The notes under the pieces are model-generated. The model did no database searches, was not told where the DNA came from, and worked only from the letters and a program-made list of their open reading frames with translations. The translations under genes and the position numbers were made by a program. A stretch of DNA of 64,000 nt from Oopsacas minuta (taxonomy: Eukaryota; Porifera; Hexactinellida; Lyssacinosida; Leucopsacidae), in the NCBI GenBank assembly GCA_024704765.1, contig JAKMXF010000303.1, positions 412,570 to 476,569 of the forward strand. The letters run 5' to 3'. The stretch's first letter is position 1; every line of letters starts with the position of its first letter. This document shows positions 56,672 through 64,000 of the stretch, in pieces.

Positions 56672-59600
56672 CTTATAGAATCTGGGAAGAAGTTTAGCTC
56701 TAAAAACGGATAATTTCTGCCAGAGAGATAAAAGGTGTTTAGGATAACATTGATCATCTACCTAACAACACATAAATTATATTATACGTAGACGTATAGT
56801 TAATTATACATTTGTGTCGGTTCAATTATTTTGCCAATTGGAACCTGATTAATAAGGATACAGGTTTGGGGTTTACCCCTTACTGGCTTACTCCCTTAGA
56901 TACGGTCATCCCTCCGATCAGGGGCGCCGAAATTTATGACAACTTGAATGAACCAGAGGGCTCAAACCCTGCCCCCGGAGTCGGTGCTATTAATCCCGAT
57001 ATGGTAAGGATACAACAGCCTGAGAATATTTATCCTCATATGCTACACTACCCTGTAATTAGGATAGCTCTCTAATAAGGTCACTCGTAGCGAATTTACC
57101 AAATTGTATTTTTGCAATAACAGTATTTCCTTATTAAGGTCTCTACTCTATAGTACTTGGTTAACTTTGCAGAGCTCAATTGAATACAATAGCATAAATA
57201 TTAAGTAATAACTCACATCAGGACCAATAAGACATTTGTTGTTAGGGTACTTGAGTACTTCATGCATATACTGTGTGATCGTTTGAAGAGATTTCTGTTT
57301 ACCAAATGAAACAAAACTAATGACTAACTCAATGAGAGATATTATTCCTGAAATATCAGCTGATCCATTTAGTTCTGCTTTAATAGAATTCCAAATGTAT
57401 TCTGAAACTTCTTCCTATATGGAATCAAATAAAATTTATGTTACAGTGATGTTAACCAGTCAGGAAACATGCAAAATATAGAAAGGTTTTATACAAATAC
57501 CGGAAAAAATCTTCCGACAGCCGATAACAGACCCAAATAAAATTAAATTCTGTAAATTCTCAATAATTCGGATCCGAGCTATCAGATGAATTCTTAATAA
57601 TTAAAAGATCGGTGAACAGATTCCATCCTTCACGCTATTCTAAATAGCTTGACCGCGCTAATAATATCATGCTAGTATTTTATGAAAATTCAAAAGACTG
57701 ATCACACTAGGTATCCTTCATGGCTGCTAAACTGACACTGTTAAACCAAGCACCTAGATAAACTCTGATCCTGATGAGGCTAGATCCGCTCTCTTCTTAA
57801 TTATTCAGAAAAATATTAACACACCTGTTGAATGTTAATCTGTATTAATTTCAAATTATCAAAAAGTCTCAATTGAGTCAATTCTGTCAATCCCAAGTCC
57901 AAATCATTCTCAATAGAAGGCTTGTTAAACATGAAACGATCACAAAACTCTCTCTGAATACCAATAAAGTCATACTTAACCAATCGTCCTTCTCCAACTC
58001 GAAACGAATGTGTAGCATTAGAAAGAATTAAATTATCTAACTGATCTGTATAATTGATGAGTTGATGAGGAGTAACAAGACTGAGAGGAATACTTCTTTC
58101 AGGTCTGTGAAGTAAAAGTATACAAATTAAAATTCGTATAACAAATAACTCAATAGACTCCGCTTAATGGGGCCAGATCGGGGCCAATCCATTTTGATCC
58201 AATTAACTGGACACTATTTTTATGGTTCCATATTGGCTAAGTGACCCGATTATTCGGTGGCTCTATGAAGGGGAGTCCCCTGTATATAATATTTGGTGTA
58301 CCTTGACTCTGGATAGGATTCTGTATATTTGCTAATAAAGGAGTTATGTATGTTAACAAGCAGATTGATGAGTGACGTCAGAATACCTTTCTGATGTGAT
58401 GTAGATAACAACTGGCCAATTCGTGTATTATTATTGGTGATATAATGTATAACACCCATACCAGGGTAGTATGCATCTATTATGTGTCTTTCTTCTAACA
58501 GCTGAGTACATGTAATTGTTAAGCTCGTTAAATGATTAATATAATCATTGTAGCTGTCCCTCTTCTCTAAAACAATGTAAACATATATACTACGGACTAT
58601 CTTGACATTTGGAACATGTTAATAACTACACAGGGAACATGAAGGCATCTATCGCGGTAGATGTTGAAACCAAATACCGCATTACTCTGAATAGGCACAG
58701 AGAGGCCTATTCAGGGAAATATGGTATCACAAATTGACAAACTATAATAGTAAATACTACCTTCGAGAATGAACTGGATAAAATCTGAAATAAACATATC
58801 TTGTACTTTCTTGTTATTATTAGAAACAGCAGTTCTCATATGAGTTAAATTCTTTAGTAATTTCACAAATTCAGGAATGTATTTGGTAGCAGCTAAGAGA
58901 GGTTGTTCTTTCAAGAATTTCTCCAAAATTGGGTACTTTTTCGATTCATAGAGATTCTGACAAGTGAAAACTTGTAGAAGATGATCATAACTAATTATAT
59001 TTCTATGTCTCCAGAGCTTGGAACTGAAATCTTTTCCTTCTTCTTCAAAAAATATACTAGAAATATATATATTAGAAAATTATTTTGATGTTGGATTAAT
59101 AGAATCTCCATATCCATCCAATTTTCCTAAGATTTCCACAATACATTAATTAATCATTGATGATTAATTAATGTATCTATCTCTGATAGTCAGAAAAGGA
59201 TCCTGATCGCGTGATCCTAATGCCCTGGTGATTTATAATCGGTACAATTGAATATAACAACACTAACCGTAATAGCTTTGTGTCACAATCCTTTGATTGA
59301 TTAAATATAGTTAGCATCTTCTCTCTTAATACATTATCATTATTAAATACATCGAGCTTAGACACAAAAGTATCTTCGAACATTTCTTCCCATCTGATAA
59401 GATCACATTCTGTCTGCAGAACTGGAAGAGCCGAATTATCTAAATAAGATATGCGTATATTGGTAAATTTCAATTGTTGTCTGTCTGTCTGTTTGTTCGT
59501 TGTCAAAGAAATGATTTATTGAATGAATATTCTAATTATACATACATTTAGTTTCTGTCCTATCCTCAACATATAGCACTACAGGTAAACCTCTAAAGCG

Positions 59601-62600
59601 GATCCTCTGAAATACGACACTTCCGAGATACGACACAAACCAATTCTCCTGATTTAACTTCATACAATGTATTGCTATATGGGGGCAACTTCCCAAATAC
59701 TACAATCTCTGAAGATCAGACACATGCACAGCTCCCAAAATTGCCGCATTTCGGAGGTTTACCTGTATATGGTATTTGTATTGGTATAGGATTAGTTTCT
59801 GTATATGGAATTAGGTTTGGATATGGGACTAGATTTATACATAATTTAACCGGTTCCCAATTTTTTCACCCGTGGACCCCATATACCAATTTCAATACTT
59901 TCTGTGGACCCCCCTCCCGTAGACTGCAATAGATTCTGTGAACCCCAGGGTGTGAACCGCTGCACTAGTTGGTGAGAGGCATTTGACTGTAACAACAGTT
60001 ATAGCAATTGTAGTGATTGTACTTTTCTGATCTATCTTCACTTATATGGGAGGAACGCTTACATTTGGTTTATTCTCTCTATTCATAATTTGCATTACAT
60101 GAGATTAATAATTAATTCATTCCATTTGCTGCTTGTATATTTTGTATATATTGTATATATTGTATATATTGTATATATTGTATATTTTGTGTACACTATA
60201 ATCTCTATACAATTAGGTAATCGATATACAAATTGTTTAGCTACCCAGTTTTCAATAAAGCCGAAGCTTGAGGAACCTCAGTTTACGTGGCACATGTCTT
60301 TAAGAATCCCAGCATACACGATGCAACTTCTTGCATGCAAGTGATGGAATATGAAGCATGAAAGTAGAGCAGTGTGTCATAAATTTTAACATACAACATA
60401 CACATAATAGAACATATATACGAGCAGGAAATACAATGAATTAATGATTAATCATATAGTATTCGAAAGGAAGAGCAGAAATAACGAATATAGAGAATAA
60501 ACCAAATGTAAGCGTTCCTCCCAAATCAGTGAATATATATTGGAATAGCATTATCACTACAATTGCTATAACTGTTCCTACCGTGTGTAAAATGCAGACT
60601 GAGAGTTCTCTGTTGTTACAGTCAAATGCCTCACCAACTAGTGTATAAATAACATAATCTAGTCCCATACCAAAACTAATACCATATAGTGCTATGTTGA
60701 GGATAGGCCAGAAACTAAAGGTATAACAGAAAGAACTGCCATCATCATTGACAGAATAATGCATTAAGTACTCAGCTATTGTAAAGTATATTGTCATTGA
60801 TAAATGAGATAATATGAGTAATACAGTTGTAGATATGAGTATTTTCTTAAGATTGTAACGAGAAACAATCTGCTGACCTAAATATTCCCGAACAGAATCA
60901 TAACTGGAAGGAAGAGAGCTGCAATGTTAGGAGGGAGTCCTCGTTACTTTGAGAGAATTAGAGATGGAACGAAATGATAAATGAGTAGCCACTCAGTGGT
61001 ATGAACATATTGAGCGTAGAAATGATGAGAATAAGTTTAACTACTCTCCATTTAGATAATTGAGCTATTTTCCCTCTTATAGTTAGTTTCCTAATGTTGT
61101 GTTTCATATTGAAAATTTCACTGTCAGAATCGAAAGAATTTCCGTTGATATAGAGTAGAGATTTCTTGGCTCTGTCCACCAATCCTTGTTGCACCAACCA
61201 GTTGGCTGATACAGGGTTTAACAACAGCATACATATAAAGATAAATTCCAGGATGATAGCCGTCACTGCCAGCCAACGAAATGACACCCATATGCCAAGT
61301 GCATATATCAGAACTGTACCGAATCGCGTAGACAGAGCTACTCCACTACAATAGAATCTGTGTCTGTTAGGTGGAGAACACTCTCCAAGGTAAACACTAG
61401 TAAAGAACAGAATAGAAGACTGTATACCCAACAGGAATCTTCCTAACATTATTGTATACACGTCATTGCTTAAAACAGCTGTGAACTAACCTATACAACC
61501 GGGTACTGATGACACTATCAGCAGGGCCTTAATGTTGATTGTCTGAGATGCGAAACTCAGTAGGGGCAACATTACTAAGGAACCTAGGAATATTAATCCA
61601 GCAAAAATGGGTAGAATATTCATTGTTAAGAGGGTGTATTGCATGAGAGAGAGCTAGCTGTAGGAGAGACATAACCTCCCTCAAATCCAATGAGCAGAAC
61701 ACCAATATAACAAGTCAGAGCTAGGAATAGAATAGGAAATTCTCTCATGTTATTGTTGTGAAGTACAATTTGTATTTAATATAGACTCTTAAGCTAAATT
61801 TGATAATTAATTGCAATAACTTTGTATTAATGGCTTCGTATAGTAATCAAATACAAATTATACACACCTTCTGTATTCATCTTTGTATCCAAGAAGTCGA
61901 GCAAGAGAATATTGAAATATCTTTTCTTTGTTTACTACTAATATTATGAGAGAGTATATGTTAATGAGAATAATGCATATTACATCATCGGGAATACCAA
62001 TCCCGCAATTGGTTTTGTTATAAGTGCTATCACTGCTATAGTATGCTACCTGTTGGGGTGGAATCATATGCTTCTATATTATCTAGAAACGCACTCCGGT
62101 CATTTTAGAGCCAAGAAATCTCTACGATACATTCAATGATTTCACACCACTGAGTGGTTACTCATTTATCATTTCGTTCCATCTCTAATTCTCTCAAAGT
62201 AACGAGGACTCCCTCCTAACATTGCAGCTCTCTTCCTTCCAGTTATGAATCTGTTCCGGAATATTTAGGTCAGCAGATTGTTACTCGTTACAATCTTAAG
62301 AAATACTCATATCTACAACTGTATTACTCATATTAATTATGACGTCATTGACACCTATTCGATTTTTCGTTATTAAAATTCATAAGGACTGATATTTCAG
62401 TTGGCTAGATAGGTAGAAAATGTCAAATAAATACATACGTTTATCCGGGATTATTGTAAATAATCGGTCTATTAAAATATGAACAATAAGCACTGCTTCT
62501 TCAAAAGTTGTGTTAGTGATGGAGGTGACATCTCTGATATCCTGGATTAGATGAAGGAAGAAGTATTTTGAACAAGTACGAGGTTCAGTACACTCAACTA

Positions 62601-63873
62601 ATTGTGTAATATTAGAAGGACATCCTCTATTTAGAGTTTGCAATGTGTATGTAAATATAGAGTGTATGATAACCCGGAGAAGAGCTACTGAAATAGCAGA
62701 AATGTTTCTAGAGAGAAAAGCATCAGCGAAACATTGAATTAATCCCAATCAAATTGCATGCAACTTATGTTGCTATATACAAATATCCCAGAAACCTCAT
62801 GATACAGGTCACTAAATAGGTTCCTGGAGGATATCTAGTAATCTAGCTTGCTGCGAACTTTGTATATAGCAACCGAGATTGGTTCTTAGAACAACCGTAA
62901 TTTGAAATCTTAACAAAATCGGTGGAACGAGCTAATGAAGGTAAGAAAATTTTTACATCACAGCATGCTCCTTCATAAGGAATGTTCTGTGGTGCTCTTA
63001 TAGTGAAATGCTTATTGGCATTCAGACAAGTATGGTGATGTGATGAATGCCGCACCATAGGCTATAACCGTAACAATAATTAATGCTATCTACATCCCTG
63101 TTTAAATATTACCAGTAGAAACAATATAAAAGGATTATTAGATAATATCAAAATGGAATAGTTACCTTATTCCTGTGGGAAGGATATCTGATCGTTCTAA
63201 CGGGTCTCCTAGAGCGTGTAAAACTCTTTTAGATCGAGTATTATGAGTTGGAGTGGAATGAGAAGAATAGTGAGGATGAGCCTTCAATTACAAAAATAAA
63301 CTCATTTGCAGTTCCAATATATACAATTATAAGTACAGTCAACATTCGTAACTCGAAATAATGTTCAATTCCCGGTTTATATAGAAATTGAGTTCGATAT
63401 TTCGAATGCCGATTACTTGGAACATTCGTTATCCCTAACATTAGATTTTCGATCAGATTTTCCGGGTTTGAGCTACCAGACCGGATGTTAGCTGTATACA
63501 GTACATAACGGATATAGTGATATACGAGCCTTTAAGAAATATTTTAACTTACTTTTGAGGGTGAAACATTCTGATTCATTTCAATAGTTAATGGCTCAAT
63601 AGTAGTGGATATAGTAGGTAAGAATGTCTCTAGAAGAGCTGATGGGTTGTAATGGATTGAGGTAAGAGGATTAAAGAATGTGTTATCCTTTGCATGAAAA
63701 AGAAATATAGCAATATGACAAAGTAAACCAGCAATGAAGATTGTGTTTAGGTTAGTATATTTTGTGAAGACAAAGCAAGACATATTAAGGAATCTGTTTT
63801 TGAGGATATCAAAAGCTAATTCTTGTAATTCGTCAGGGAGAGATCGACTAAGTTTCTCCAGGCTAGGCCCCAA
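56672..63873 (-). CDS. RNF213: RNF213 (mysterin)-like E3 ubiquitin ligase, C-terminal exons
   Basis: Nine exons join in frame to 669 codons: 63873-63553, 63281-63166, 62707-62439, 59439-59268, 59056-58761, 58566-58302, 58104-57825, 57414-57217, 56761-56672. RNF213-type features, in order: FIAGLLCHIAIFLFH and ETFLPTI; the HALGDPLERSD block; LLRVIIHSIF with a long helical run to EEAVLIVHILIDRL; DLIRWEEMFED; LWRHRNIISYDHLLQVF with PILEKFLKEQPLLAATKYIP; LLVNIHNSFISKY; YDFIGIQREFCDRFMFNKPSI; and SLWQKLSVF. RNF213 is a giant AAA+/RING ligase acting on lipid droplets and intracellular pathogens; its ATPase and RING parts lie beyond the right edge. The last ~130 residues expected of the family were not found. 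A broken transporter gene sits in the 62438-59440 intron. Confidence 0.72.
58152..58283. mobile_element. MITE related to 7576-7692, in RNF213-like intron
   Basis: Left end aatagactccgcttaatggg, right end degraded (gaaggggagtcccctgtat). It lies within the ~200-bp intron between the exons ending 58302 and starting 58104. Confidence 0.5.
59141..59176. repeat. Perfect 36-bp palindrome
   Basis: atacattaattaatcat (59141-59157), tg, then atgattaattaatgtat (59160-59176). Entirely AT-rich, within an RNF213-like intron. Confidence 0.9.
59966..60098 (+). pseudogene. Inverted fragment of the MFS gene (3' part)
   Basis: Reads ctagttggtgagaggcattt, then after a deletion agttatagcaattgtagtga and gggaggaacgcttacatttg, matching the coding strand of the transporter gene at ~60640-60490 with differences and one internal gap. 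It is in opposite orientation to its source, about 0.4 kb from it. Confidence 0.8.
60135..60192. repeat. Short tandem repeat (ttgtatata)n
   Basis: About six 9-base units of ttgtatata/ttttgtata. Confidence 0.85.
60441..61748 (-). pseudogene. MFS sugar-transporter-like gene (SLC2-type), degraded
   Basis: ATG 61748 begins FPILFLALTCYIGVLLIGFE, a first membrane helix with GLUT-like Gly residues. Helices 2-3 (NILPIFAGLIFLGSLVML) continue in another frame after a short CT run near 61645-61653 (2-bp slip). An in-frame TAG at 61486-61488 falls in PGCIG-stop-FTAVL, where the family usually has Trp. The family motif LGRFLLGIQ...YLGECSPPNRHRF follows (61461 on), then the intracellular loop and helix 7 up to ~60960. 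A last exon from ~60892 (YDSVREYLGQQIVSRYN) gives helices 8-12 ending with a stop at 60441. Two or three lesions suggest a pseudogene, though undetected splicing or sequence errors are possible. Nested in an RNF213-like intron. Confidence 0.65.
62147..62336 (+). pseudogene. Inverted fragment of the MFS gene (middle part)
   Basis: A ~190-bp near-identical inverted copy of 60817-61002. It spans the end of helix 7, the intron with ttccttccag and the start of the last exon. The few differences include base changes and one missing A. It lies ~0.4 kb beyond the gene's start, on the other strand. Confidence 0.88.
63336..63494. mobile_element. TIR element with cagtcaac end in RNF213-like intron
   Basis: Left end cagtcaacattcgtaactcg, right end ggatgttagctg, TA-flanked. 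It occupies 159 of the 271 bp of the intron between the exons ending 63553 and starting 63281. Same family as 49401-49721. Confidence 0.5.
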
Positions 63874-64000
63874 CTACAGGAATGTGTATTTATCTAAATT
63901 CCACACAAAACATAATCAATATTATAACTAATACACTAAACTTCAGTTATACCCAAGTAGGATAAATGAACAGTGTTCCCTATAAGGAATCAATGGAGAG

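Noticed and set aside
56812-57075. Plus-strand open frame of 87 codons (Pro/Asn-rich)
   Set aside because: It lies in the intron between two well-supported RNF213-like exons on the other strand; no domain or promoter seen.
62843-63058. Minus-strand open frame with several His/Cys residues, considered as an RNF213 zinc-finger exon
   Set aside because: The exon ending at 63166 (phase 2) joins perfectly to 62707 to give an RNF213-like sequence; including this frame breaks the phase and adds a stop.

Overview
The window is animal (metazoan) nuclear DNA. It is AT-rich, the genes have GT-AG introns, TA-flanked miniature transposons are frequent, and it encodes animal-specific or broadly eukaryotic proteins (ADGRV1, DRG2, PM20D2, WDR31, COMMD6, RNF213-like, a bHLH factor, a TRAF-type zinc-finger protein). 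Several genes have few introns (DRG2 three exons; WDR31, COMMD6 and two others one exon). An early-branching animal such as a sponge or cnidarian would fit, but the sequence alone does not settle the phylum. Exon borders were worked out by hand from splice sites and reading phase. All 22 exons of the largest model stay in frame when joined, as do the nine RNF213-like exons.

1.2-42.8 kb, minus strand: the N-terminal ~3,450 codons of a giant ADGRV1/VLGR1-type adhesion GPCR. The order is signal peptide, Calx-beta repeats, LamG/pentraxin-like domain, more Calx-beta repeats and EAR/EPTP repeats. The remaining Calx-beta repeats, GAIN domain and 7TM part are not in the window. Its introns hold other genes: on the plus strand DRG2 and a tandem PM20D2 pair (all in one ~7.9 kb intron) and a bHLH gene; on the minus strand WDR31. 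Only 455 bases beyond the last visible exon another minus-strand gene begins and runs off the left edge.

42.8-51.4 kb, minus strand: COMMD6, a 37-bp satellite of twelve palindromes, an intronless LOG-fold gene of bacterial type, a TRAF-type zinc-finger gene broken by an 11-bp duplication, and an intronless single-pass membrane protein that I do not recognise.

51.4-56.6 kb: gene-poor DNA with foldback repeats, a coiled-coil gene fragment, a MITE and a decayed 1.3-kb Tc1/mariner element with intact ends.

56.7-64 kb, minus strand: nine exons (669 codons) of the C-terminal part of an RNF213/mysterin-like E3 ligase whose N-terminal part lies beyond the right edge. One of its introns contains a degraded sugar-transporter-like MFS gene. 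Two fragments copied from that gene lie in opposite orientation on either side of it.

The genes do not form a pathway; the link between them is architectural, namely nested genes and introns largely made of transposon copies.
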